Shown here: piece after piece, positions 10,197 through 17,791 of the stretch | Layout of the letters: every line of letters starts with the position of its first letter | Position numbering within the stretch: position 1 is the first letter of the stretch | From: Trinickia symbiotica | GTDB taxonomy: Bacteria; Pseudomonadota; Gammaproteobacteria; Burkholderiales; Burkholderiaceae | DNA: 64,000 nt | Assembly (NCBI RefSeq): GCF_002934455.1 | Contig: NZ_PTIR01000001.1 | Coordinates: 496,001-560,000, forward strand | Direction of reading: 5' to 3' | The notes under the pieces: model-generated | The model's database searches: none | Told to the model about the DNA's origin: nothing | Seen by the model: only the letters and a program-made list of their open reading frames with translations | Translations under genes and position numbers: made by a program

Positions 10197-12755
10197 CTAC
10201 GAAGCGCGCGCCGAGCGCGGCGGCGACGATTCGCCCGCGACGCGCGCCACGGCCGACTGCAGCGCCTTCACGTCTGGCCACGTCGCCTTTCCGTTCAGCA
10301 GACTTTGCTCGAGCCGACGCGCCACCCTTGCGATCTCTTCGAGGTGGAACCACGACGCAGTGCCGACGATGCGATGGACGATCTCCCTCATTTGCTCGGC
10401 GTCCTCATCGATCGATAGCGACGACAGCTCGGCAGTCTCGTCAGTCAGCGTTTGTCGCAGCTTTTCCCACAAGTCGGCGTGCCGCTCGGCCGGAATGCCC
10501 GCCTGCTCGAACGCGTAAGCGGGCGGCGCCGTCGTGCCGTAGCGTTCGAGCAGCGCACGCAATTGCTGCGGTTCGACAGGCTTGACGAATACCTCGTCGG
10601 CGCCGGCGGCAAAGCATTCGTCACGTTGCTGCTGCAGGGCATTCGCTGTCAGCGCAACGAGCACTGTGCGTGCGCCCGTGCCGGCTTCACGCTGACGAAT
10701 CTGCCGCATCAGCTCGACTCCGCCCATGACCGGCATCGCGCAATCGGTGATGACCATGGCATAGGACCGGCGCCTGAGCGCCTCGAGCGCCTCCAGGCCG
10801 TTCGTCGCGCAATCGCATTCGGCGACACGAAGATTCGTGACCTGACGCTTCAGGACCTCGCGATTGATGTCCTGATCCTCGACGAGCAGAATGCGCCGCG
10901 ACGATCGTTCTTGTGCCGGCGCAGCCGCGTCGGGGGTGGCGACGAGCGCTTCACCCCCGCGTGGCGCGGCACTTCGGTCTATGGGCAACGGCAGCTCGAT
11001 CGACACCGTCGTGCCGCGCCCGGCCTCGCTCTCGAGCGTGATCGATCCGCCCATCGATTCGACCAGTCGCTTGCAGATCGCGAGCCCGAGGCCGGTGCCG
11101 CCATAGCCGGCGGTCGCCGCGCTGCGAGCCTGGACGAACGGCGAAAAGAGCCGCGCCATGTCCTCGCGAGCGATGCCGATGCCCGTATCGGCCACGCGAA
11201 TGAGGATGCGCTGCCCGTCTTCGGTCGTGGCAAGCACGTCGACCGACAGTGTGACGGCCCCACGATCCGTAAACTTCGACGCATTGCCGAGGAGGTTCAA
11301 CAGCACTTGGCCGAGCCGCTGGCCGTCGCCGATATGGCGAGGCGCGAGCGCCGGCGATACATCGACGTTGAAACGCAAGCCTTTGCGTTCCATCTCGGGC
11401 GTGACGATGCCGGCCGTTCGCTCGACGAGCTCACTCAGGTTCATCGGCGCGGACGTCAGCGTCAGATCGCCGTTTTCGCTCTTCGCGAAGTCCAGGATAT
11501 CGTTGAGGATCCGGAGCAGAATTTCGGCGGCGTTGCGCGCCATGTTGAGCAGATACTGGTCGTCGCTCGAAAGCCGGCCGTGATCGAGCAGTTGCAGGAT
11601 GCCGACCACGCCGCTCATCGGAGTGCGAATCTCGTGACTGACGGTGGCAAGGAAAGCATCGCGCGCGCGCGAGGCCTCTTCGGCATCGGATTTGGCGGCG
11701 ACGAGCGCGGCCTTCTCCAGGACGAGTTGACGCTCGGTCCAGCGGCGCTGCCTGACCTCATTACGCAGCCGCAGCATGTAGCCGCAGAGCACGGCCAGAA
11801 AAATGATCGTGACGGCGACGACGGGGGTCAGGACGATCCATAGCGTGCGCGGCGGAATGCCGAAAGTGAAGCGCGTCGACAGCCAACTATGCTGGATGTG
11901 TTCGCGCTCGCGCTCAGGGATCGACGCAAGCACGCGATCGATCAAAGGCACGAGGGCCGCGAAACGCGGCGCGACGCCGAAAGAGAGGTCCTCGAAATGC
12001 CCCGTCGGCGCGGCGATGCGCAGGATTCCCGCGTATTTTTCCCGCACCAGCCGATCGACGACGCCGAGATTGCCGATGTACGCGAACGCTTGGCCGCTCG
12101 CCACGGCGTCGAGCCCATCCGCTGTCCGCGCCACGGTGATCGTCCGCATCTTGTCCAAGCCCGGCATTTCGGCGCGCATGCCCTCCGAATCCTTCACGAG
12201 GGCCACTTCCGCTCCGGCGATATCCCTCGGCCCACCGATGAAAGGTGCCGTTTCGCGCGTCACGATGACGAGCGGATAGCGGACGTAAGGCCGCGAATAG
12301 TTGAAGCCCGCGACGAGGCCATCGGAACGCGATGCCGCCACGACGAGATCGAGCCCGCCGCTGTTGGCGAGCCGGATCGTTTCGCTCCATGACTGAGTCG
12401 GCACCATACGGACTCGCACGCCGAGCGTCTCGCGTATGAAATCGAGGTAATCGGCGGAAATGCCTTCGAAATGGCCCGTATCGTCGACAAAGGCCATCGG
12501 CGCCCAGCGCGGGTCGGTGCCGATGCGCAGCTCCGGCAGCGACGTAAGATACGATCGCTCCTCGGGCGAGAGCGACAGGTGCAAGTCCCAGCTCGCGCGC
12601 GGCAAGCGCGGCGCTTCGTCGGAGGCCTCGCAACCGGCCAGCGCCGCGAGCAGCGACGAAGCCAGCAGCCACGCGAGCGCTGCCGCGAACGCGCGCGAGC
12701 GCAATGGCAACCCCATCTGTCCGTTCGACGATCTCCCGCGCGCCATACGACTCAT
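10197..12755 (-). CDS. BvgS/EvgS-like hybrid sensor kinase with fused Hpt
   Basis: 852-aa unorthodox sensor. Domain order: signal segment (20-40, with an LAGC lipobox-like end at Cys42), one periplasmic solute-binding (Venus-flytrap) domain about 75-285, membrane helix 305-327, HisKA with SHEIRTP (His374), HATPase with GLGLAI, receiver 620-735 (LLVEDQD, Asp671, Lys725) and a C-terminal Hpt domain (VHRIVGTASWF, His794). This is a complete four-step phosphorelay in one chain; BvgS has two flytrap domains and a PAS, both reduced here. It overlaps the LuxR-type regulator gene upstream by 4 bp, so the two are cognate. Its position at the island edge suggests it controls the T3SS (inference). Confidence 0.9.
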   Translation of the reverse strand: MSRMARGRSSNGQMGLPLRSRAFAAALAWLLASSLLAALAGCEASDEAPRLPRASWDLHLSLSPEERSYLTSLPELRIGTDPRWAPMAFVDDTGHFEGISADYLDFIRETLGVRVRMVPTQSWSETIRLANSGGLDLVVAASRSDGLVAGFNYSRPYVRYPLVIVTRETAPFIGGPRDIAGAEVALVKDSEGMRAEMPGLDKMRTITVARTADGLDAVASGQAFAYIGNLGVVDRLVREKYAGILRIAAPTGHFEDLSFGVAPRFAALVPLIDRVLASIPEREREHIQHSWLSTRFTFGIPPRTLWIVLTPVVAVTIIFLAVLCGYMLRLRNEVRQRRWTERQLVLEKAALVAAKSDAEEASRARDAFLATVSHEIRTPMSGVVGILQLLDHGRLSSDDQYLLNMARNAAEILLRILNDILDFAKSENGDLTLTSAPMNLSELVERTAGIVTPEMERKGLRFNVDVSPALAPRHIGDGQRLGQVLLNLLGNASKFTDRGAVTLSVDVLATTEDGQRILIRVADTGIGIAREDMARLFSPFVQARSAATAGYGGTGLGLAICKRLVESMGGSITLESEAGRGTTVSIELPLPIDRSAAPRGGEALVATPDAAAPAQERSSRRILLVEDQDINREVLKRQVTNLRVAECDCATNGLEALEALRRRSYAMVITDCAMPVMGGVELMRQIRQREAGTGARTVLVALTANALQQQRDECFAAGADEVFVKPVEPQQLRALLERYGTTAPPAYAFEQAGIPAERHADLWEKLRQTLTDETAELSSLSIDEDAEQMREIVHRIVGTASWFHLEEIARVARRLEQSLLNGKATWPDVKALQSAVARVAGESSPPRSARAS

Positions 12756-13408
12756 GCCGAAGAAAGGTCGTTATTGCGGCAGTATTCGAGCAGTTCCTGG
12801 TTCGTCGAAAGCCCGAGCTTGCGCTGCGCATTGATCTTGTGGCGGCTGATCGTCTTCGGGCTCCTGTTCAAGCGCTGCGATATTTGCGTCGCGGTCAGGC
12901 CGTCATAGGCGAAAAGACGAATCACCTCGAGCTCGGCCGTCGTCAGCTCAGCGACGTGGCCCACGCGCGGACCGACGATGCTCGCGCTCGCCAGCAACGA
13001 TTCGAGCCCCGGGCTCAGATAGGTGCGGCCCTGGGCAGCCGCAAGCAGGGCGAAACTCAACTCCTGCACGCCACCCGCTTTCTCGACGATCGCCTTCACG
13101 CCCTTCGCCATCAGCTTGTTGTGAATCGCCGCATTGCGCAGCGCCGTGATGACGACGATGGGCATCTCCGGCTTGATTCTCTTCAGGCGATCGATCAGCG
13201 CGACGCCGTCTTGTGTGCGCCCACCCGGCATCGCGTAGTCGGTGACGATCAGATCGCAGGGCACGGTCTTGACCGCGGCTATGAGCTCGTCGGCAGTGCC
13301 GGCCTCCCCCACGATCTCGGCCATCCCATTGGCCTCGAGCGCAGTGCGGATGCCGTAGCGGACGACGGCGTGATCGTCCGCGATGATGATACGCAGCAGC
13401 TTGTTCAT
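12752..13408 (-). CDS. LuxR/NarL-type response regulator (BvgA/EvgA-like)
   Basis: 218 aa. The receiver domain occupies 1-125 with IIIADDH acidic pocket, phospho-acceptor Asp57 (LIVTDYAMPG) and a conserved lysine near 110; a GerE helix-turn-helix lies at about 150-212 (TATQISQRLNRSPKTISRHK). It is a DNA-binding partner of the downstream hybrid kinase, coupled by an ATGA overlap. A sequence shared with the other regulator gene of the island lies 150 bp upstream. It probably activates T3SS genes and/or itself, by analogy with BvgA. Confidence 0.9.
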   Translation of the reverse strand: MNKLLRIIIADDHAVVRYGIRTALEANGMAEIVGEAGTADELIAAVKTVPCDLIVTDYAMPGGRTQDGVALIDRLKRIKPEMPIVVITALRNAAIHNKLMAKGVKAIVEKAGGVQELSFALLAAAQGRTYLSPGLESLLASASIVGPRVGHVAELTTAELEVIRLFAYDGLTATQISQRLNRSPKTISRHKINAQRKLGLSTNQELLEYCRNNDLSSA

Positions 13409-13558
13409 GGCGCCCCTCTACCCCCGATTCGATGCGAACGACAACGATGCTCCGAAGACTCGAACGCCGCGTTGCGCGCACCATCGACATTCTTCTAATT
13501 GGTCGCGTCCGAGAAAACTAGAAATGCTAGCGAGAAGGACTGCATTCGATAATACGAA

Positions 13559-13571
13559 AATTCTTGGAATT
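13559..13571. promoter_or_regulatory. palindromic element AATTC-TTG-GAATT upstream of regulator 1
   Basis: A 13-bp palindrome 150 bp upstream of the regulator start. Its core TTCTTGGAATTG (13561-13572) recurs exactly at 36143-36154, 105 bp upstream of the second LuxR-type regulator and in the same orientation. It lies in an AT-rich patch of a 251-bp intergenic region. It is a candidate autoregulatory binding site for the BvgA-like regulators; this is inference from position and identity only. Confidence 0.4.
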
Positions 13572-13659
13572 GCAAAGAACTTCCAGCGAGCGTCGGGCCT
13601 GCTTTTGCGCATTCGATGCCGAATCGTCAAAGTGTGGGAAAGAGCCATCTTTCGCGCAT

Positions 13660-14265
13660 TCAGCGAGCGGCGTTCGATATGCTTTCGATGAGGGCGTCGA
13701 ACGAAAGCAGCCATTCGCCTTCCCCGGACGAAAGCCGACACGCTCCCGCCGCAAGGGCCTCGTCGACTTCGATGGGCCATGGAAACGCGAGACCCATGGC
13801 CCGCGTCGCCGCTTCGTCGCCGGCCGACAGATGGAGCTGAGCCGCCGGCCCCGGGTCGATTTGCTTGCGCAACTCATCGACGACGATCGCAACGCGCTGA
13901 TCTGCCGGCATCCGCACGGCTATCCGTTGCAGAGCAGCCTCCAAAGCAGCATCCAACACCGGCTCGAGGCGAGCCAGCAGCGCTTCCCGGCAAGAACGGT
14001 AGGCGGCTTCCAAGGCAACGGCTCGACGCAGGAATGCGGCATCGCTATCGCGGCGATGCCGCGCCTCATCGCGCAGAATGCGCGCTTCATGTTCCGCCGC
14101 CGTGCAATGCGCACGCTCGACGACGGCGTCAGCGGTCAGTCTTGCCGCCTCCACATACGCGGCAAGCTCGTGCAACTGTGCCACTTCGCTCGCTCGATAG
14201 ATTAGCTGCACGGGCCAGGCATCGACTCCTGGTGGGCGCGAAATGCGGCGGGCGACGAAAGTCAT
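13660..14265 (-). CDS. sctL: T3SS stator/ATPase regulator SctL (HrpE/YscL family)
   Basis: 201-aa cytosolic protein, the last gene of the leftward operon. The N-terminal MTFVARR..GVDAWPVQLIYRA is followed by a long alanine/arginine/glutamate-rich helix (about 25-95, coiled-coil-like) and a C-terminal globular part, the layout of SctL, which forms the stalk linking the SctN ATPase to the sorting platform. The ATG at 14265 is 7 bp past the sctK stop; a longer open frame would overlap sctK. The call rests on shape plus position after sctK, as sequence identity in this family is low. Confidence 0.7.
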   Translation of the reverse strand: MTFVARRISRPPGVDAWPVQLIYRASEVAQLHELAAYVEAARLTADAVVERAHCTAAEHEARILRDEARHRRDSDAAFLRRAVALEAAYRSCREALLARLEPVLDAALEAALQRIAVRMPADQRVAIVVDELRKQIDPGPAAQLHLSAGDEAATRAMGLAFPWPIEVDEALAAGACRLSSGEGEWLLSFDALIESISNAAR

Positions 14266-14272
14266 GGCGAAA

Positions 14273-14962
14273 CTAGCCGGCTGCGGCATGGGTAGCGGCG
14301 AGCCGCCGAGCTGTTGCAAGGGCGACGGCCAGGCAGAGCCCAACATCGATGCGAGCGATCGCGAGCGGACCCGTGACGACCGGTTCGGGCGGATCGCCGG
14401 AACAGGAATGTCCGCCGCCGGCGCGCGCGATCGTCGAGGGCTCTTCGCCGTGCCGTTCATCGGGCGAGCGCATCATCAGAAGGCGGCCGGAGATATCGGG
14501 CCATTGCATCGCGGCTGCCTGCTGCAATAGGCGCAAGCCTGCCGTGCGTGCGTCGTAGGCGGACGTGGTGCGCGATTCGACGATCCGCGACTCGAGGCAG
14601 TTGACGTCTCGATAACGAAGCGCGCACTGCCACAACGGATCGTGCGTCGGCCAACGCCTGGGTGGGCCTTCGCAGCCGCGAGCGAAACGCCATCCTCCCG
14701 AGGCACGCAGCACCGCGATCCAGCCGAGCACGCCTGCCAGTTCACGAAAAAGAGCCGGCGAAAAGCTGACGAGCTGCAGCCAGCGCGTGTCCGGCGGCGC
14801 GCCCCACCCGCGCTCGAGGCCGAACGCGCCGATCCAGCCGCCAAAGACAAGCCGCGCGGCCGGGCCGGCTGCCGGCGCGACTGGCACTCCGTATCGAAGA
14901 TGCCATCCGTGATCGGCCCAATGCCAAGGTTCGAACCAGAATCGCGGCCAAGCAGTGCTCAT
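14273..14962 (-). CDS. sctK: T3SS sorting-platform protein SctK
   Basis: 229 aa. The W-rich start MSTAWPRFWFEPWHWADHGW and later W residues resemble SctK/PscK/HrpD proteins, which connect SctQ pods to the inner-membrane ring. Its start overlaps the sctJ stop by 4 bp (ATGA) and it precedes sctL, the usual J-K-L order. Function comes mostly from gene order; motifs are weak. Confidence 0.65.
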   Translation of the reverse strand: MSTAWPRFWFEPWHWADHGWHLRYGVPVAPAAGPAARLVFGGWIGAFGLERGWGAPPDTRWLQLVSFSPALFRELAGVLGWIAVLRASGGWRFARGCEGPPRRWPTHDPLWQCALRYRDVNCLESRIVESRTTSAYDARTAGLRLLQQAAAMQWPDISGRLLMMRSPDERHGEEPSTIARAGGGHSCSGDPPEPVVTGPLAIARIDVGLCLAVALATARRLAATHAAAG

Positions 14963-15696
14963 CGTTTTTGCCGCCAGTACAGGACGCAAGCCGCCGCGCC
15001 GAAAACGAGCGCAAGGAACGCCGGCACACCGACGAACAGCCACACCGGCCGACGCGGCGACACCAGCGCCGCTGCGACCGCCCCAGAGCCTTCGTGCTCG
15101 GTCACGAGGACCACCGCGACCCGGCCGTCGTCTTCGCCGGCCAGCCCCGGCACGCCGTTCTTGACGAACCGCACGATGCCAGGCACGAGCGGAGCCAGGT
15201 CGATGTTGCTTCGATGCTTGATCAGCAGCGAAGCCGATGCCGGCGTCAGCGGCATGCCGGGCGCGGGCCGCTCTTGCGGCACCACGCGAGCGCGCGCCGC
15301 CACGACGCCGTCGATGTCGAGCATCGTGCTTTCGATTTCCTTCTCAAGCCCATGGATGTAGCGTGCACGGTCTTCGAGCGGCGTCGACATCGCGCTCTTC
15401 CTGCCGAACGCATCGGCGAGCCGCGAACGCGCGTGTCGCGGCAACCCCGCGTCGCGCAGCGCCGCGATGGCATCGACGAAATCGGCGTCGGCCACCGAAA
15501 GCACGACGCCCTCCTTGCCCTGCCTGCGCGCGACGGCGATGCCGCGCTGACGCAGGGCCGCTTCCGTTTCGTTGGCGCTTTGCATGTCGGGCGCAATATG
15601 CAAATCGATGCGCTTGGAGCACGCGCAAAGCGCCAGCAGGACGGCGGTCGCAATCGCACGACGCCGGCAGCGCGCGGCGAACGGCCGGCGCGTCAT
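14959..15696 (-). CDS. sctJ: T3SS inner-membrane ring lipoprotein SctJ
   Basis: 245 aa. The lipoprotein signal peptide ends LLALCAC (Cys24 or Cys26). RBM domains of the YscJ/PrgK family follow: ETEAALRQRGIAVARR in RBM1, then a linker and RBM2 with MLDIDGVVAARARVVPQ. A C-terminal membrane helix (about 217-238) is followed by a short basic tail. It forms the inner ring of the basal body, anchored by lipid and the C-terminal helix. It overlaps sctI and sctK by 4 bp each. Confidence 0.9.
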   Translation of the reverse strand: MTRRPFAARCRRRAIATAVLLALCACSKRIDLHIAPDMQSANETEAALRQRGIAVARRQGKEGVVLSVADADFVDAIAALRDAGLPRHARSRLADAFGRKSAMSTPLEDRARYIHGLEKEIESTMLDIDGVVAARARVVPQERPAPGMPLTPASASLLIKHRSNIDLAPLVPGIVRFVKNGVPGLAGEDDGRVAVVLVTEHEGSGAVAAALVSPRRPVWLFVGVPAFLALVFGAAACVLYWRQKR

Positions 15697-16040
15697 GCCG
15701 CCGTGACCAACTGCTTGAGTCCAGCGGCGGTCGCGCCCACGACTCGCGCCGCGCACATGACGTCGATCTGGTAGGCGGCCATGAGGCGCGCCTGCCGGTG
15801 CATGGCAAGCACGACCTCGGGGCCGGACGCGCCGTGCGCGTGCGCATGGGCGATCTGGCCAGGCAGCTCGGCTGCGCGTCGACGGCCGCGCTCGATCTCG
15901 TCGAGGCGGCGCACGAGCATCCGCAAAGCCGGCGCTTCATCGATCGATGTCAGCGCGTCCGCGAAAGCCGCGCCCGCCAAGACGCCGGCGTCCGCGGACG
16001 TTCCGGATAACGGCGGCGAGAAAACTCGAAGATGGTCCAC
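15693..16040 (-). CDS. sctI: T3SS inner rod protein SctI
   Basis: 115-aa small secreted protein. The C-terminal helix (about 70-110, MHRQARLMAAYQIDVMCAAR) carries the amphipathic pattern of SctI/PrgJ/YscI inner-rod subunits (MLxxQ..L..Y.v....A). It is encoded between sctF and sctJ and overlaps sctJ by 4 bp. It should polymerise in the basal body beneath the needle. Confidence 0.75.
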   Translation of the reverse strand: MDHLRVFSPPLSGTSADAGVLAGAAFADALTSIDEAPALRMLVRRLDEIERGRRRAAELPGQIAHAHAHGASGPEVVLAMHRQARLMAAYQIDVMCAARVVGATAAGLKQLVTAA

Positions 16041-16058
16041 GCGTTGCCTCTTCGGCCT

Positions 16059-16262
16059 TCAGGGCTTGAGCTGCGCCGTCAGTTGACGAAGCGAATTGAC
16101 GAGCTCGGTCGTCATCCGGCCGTGCGCCGATTCGAGTGCGTTGCCCGCGTCGACTTGCCGCTTCTCGAGCGCGAACTCGAGACCCGCGCGCATCGTCTCG
16201 TCCACCGCATACGCCTGGCCGACGCTGCGAGCGGCCATCGATTGCAAACTGTCGATCATCAT
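16059..16262 (-). CDS. sctF: T3SS needle subunit SctF
   Basis: 67 aa with two predicted amphipathic helices. The C-terminal helix contains MTTELVNSLRQLTAQLK, and the length matches needle subunits (65-85 aa). It starts at 16262 after a strong GGAGG site (a second ATG follows immediately), as expected for a highly expressed gene, and lies directly before sctI. The classic PxxP/central turn is not obvious, so part of the confidence is positional. Confidence 0.65.
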   Translation of the reverse strand: MMIDSLQSMAARSVGQAYAVDETMRAGLEFALEKRQVDAGNALESAHGRMTTELVNSLRQLTAQLKP

Positions 16263-16338
16263 TGAACCTCCAACCCATCCGTCGATGACGGATGCATGCT
16301 CGAGTTCATGCATCCGCCGATGTCATGCCGAATCTGCC

Positions 16339-16668
16339 TTAGAACTGAATGCCCTGGGCCGCCTTATGGACGGCGTTTTGCACCTTGTTGCCCGAATCGA
16401 GGTGCCCGCTCGCGATGCTGTTCGCGGTGTCGGCCAACATCTTTTGAATATTGGCCTCCGTTTGCATTTCCATCGTCTGCAATTGCGTTTCCTGCTGACG
16501 TCGCAACAGGCCCTGCATTTGATCCAGGGCCTTCGCGGAATCGGCACCGGCGGCATGCGTCGACGCCGCCGATTGCGACGATCCCGAGATCGCCGAGACG
16601 ACCGTACCGGCCAGCGACGCCAGCGCGCCGACCGTCTGCAAAGCGGGAACAACGGCTGCAATGGTCAT
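16339..16668 (-). CDS. small T3SS-associated protein, needle/translocator-like, unknown
   Basis: 109 aa, first gene of the leftward operon, immediately before sctF. Residues 5-30 are hydrophobic and small (VVPALQTVGALASLAGTVVS), 45-90 form a glutamine-rich coiled-coil (MQGLLRRQQETQLQTMEMQ), and the C-terminus is short and polar. I do not recognise the family. Size, composition and first-gene position would suit a secreted filament, tip or small translocator protein; this is inference. Confidence 0.55.
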   Translation of the reverse strand: MTIAAVVPALQTVGALASLAGTVVSAISGSSQSAASTHAAGADSAKALDQMQGLLRRQQETQLQTMEMQTEANIQKMLADTANSIASGHLDSGNKVQNAVHKAAQGIQF

Positions 16669-16819
16669 GATGGACCCCCTTGACGAAAGAGAAAACTCGG
16701 CACTCTTCCGACGCCGGCGCGATACCGGCGCGGAATTGGAGCGTTAGTAACGGCAGATGACGGAGCGGTTCCGCATAGCGGCGAAACACTTCGGCCGATC
16801 GCGCGAGCCCGATCCGGCG

Positions 16820-16867
16820 CGGCGATCCAAACGGCGATCCAAACGGCGAGCCGAACGGCGAGCCGAA
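16820..16867. repeat. four tandem 12-bp repeats in the divergent T3SS promoter region
   Basis: Two copies of CGGCGATCCAAA followed by two of CGGCGAGCCGAA, head to tail, in the 294-bp gap between the leftward operon and the sigma-factor gene. The two variants differ at two positions. They may be spaced binding sites or a slippage product; no promoter hexamers are convincing nearby apart from AT-rich DNA at 16,880-16,898. Confidence 0.7.
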
Positions 16868-16962
16868 CGTAATGTCGTCCGATTTTTATATCAAAATTGA
16901 CGCACGAGCGCGCGACGTCTCGATCATTGCGCCATTGCAGCTTGATCGAGGCTCGATCCAAC

Positions 16963-17505
16963 ATGATTTCGACGCTTTCGGATGGGACCCGTCGCTTTGC
17001 CGGCGCTGACGCGTCCGTCGAATTCGACGACTGGTACCGCGCGCACCGGCAGGCGATCTACCGGTTCATCGCGCGGCGCGTGCGAAGCGCCGAGGACGCG
17101 GAGGACATCCTTCAGTCCACCTACCTCGGCGCCTGGGAGAATCGCGCGTCGTATCGCGGCACGGCGCAGCCCAGGACATGGCTCATCGCCATCGCGCTGA
17201 ACGTGGCGCGCAACCACGTGAGCCGCGCTTCGGATTATCGGTTCGTCGTCGAGCGCATCGACGACCACGAGGAAGCGCTCGTCGATACGCGCGGTCCCGA
17301 ACTGCGCCTCTCGGTCAAGCAGAGCCTCGCCAAATTTCTCGAATTCGCGCAGTCTCTGCCGCCAGAGCAGCAACGGATGATCGAGCTGCTTTTTCTCGAC
17401 GACGTCAGCTATGTCGAAGTCGCCGCCATGCTCGGGATCCCCGTCGGCACGGTTCGCTCGCGACTGTCGAGGTTGCGCGCCAAGCTCGAGAAGCACTTTG
17501 CCTGA
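16963..17505 (+). CDS. ECF-type RNA polymerase sigma factor
   Basis: 180 aa with sigma region 2 (FDDWYRAHRQAIYRFIARR, AEDAEDILQSTYLGAW) and region 4 (LPPEQQRMIELLFLDDVSYV, then VGTVRSRLSRLRAKL). The ATG at 16963 gives a normal ECF length; an upstream ATG at 16897 is less likely. It heads the rightward T3SS operon, a position recalling HrpL in Hrp-type systems, so it probably directs transcription of T3SS or effector genes. No anti-sigma gene is recognisable, unless the 68-aa protein downstream acts as one. Confidence 0.87.
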   Translation: MISTLSDGTRRFAGADASVEFDDWYRAHRQAIYRFIARRVRSAEDAEDILQSTYLGAWENRASYRGTAQPRTWLIAIALNVARNHVSRASDYRFVVERIDDHEEALVDTRGPELRLSVKQSLAKFLEFAQSLPPEQQRMIELLFLDDVSYVEVAAMLGIPVGTVRSRLSRLRAKLEKHFA

Positions 17506-17582
17506 GCCGCGAGCAAACCCGGCTCGATTGATCGCTCGGCCGGCCGCGCTCGCACATTCAACTTCTTTCGCACTCGTCGACC

Positions 17583-17789
17583 ATGGACATCAATCTCACC
17601 GAACTTCAACTGCTACACGCGATGCAGCACGCCGATCGCGTCCGCCACTCGATGTCGCCGACCGACGTCCGGCAGTGGCAGCGCTACGTCGAAGCATTGC
17701 GCGGCGTATCGCTCGCGAACTGGAGCGCGACGACGGACGTGCAGATGCGGTTCGCGCTGCTGCGCAGCGTATTGAACGAGATCCGCTGA
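17583..17789 (+). CDS. small protein between sigma factor and secretin, unknown
   Basis: 68 aa, MDINLTELQLLHAMQHADRV..., soluble and predicted helical, with no signal peptide and no known motif. It lies 77 bp after the sigma gene, and the secretin ATG follows its stop by 2 bp, so it is in the same transcript. It could be a pilotin-independent chaperone, a regulator or an anti-sigma peptide; nothing in the sequence decides this. Codon use matches the neighbours, so it is likely a real gene. Confidence 0.6.
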   Translation: MDINLTELQLLHAMQHADRVRHSMSPTDVRQWQRYVEALRGVSLANWSATTDVQMRFALLRSVLNEIR

Positions 17790-17791
17790 AG

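Noticed and set aside
16820-16867. CRISPR-like array
   Set aside because: Units are only 12 bp and contiguous with no spacers, so it is a simple tandem repeat.
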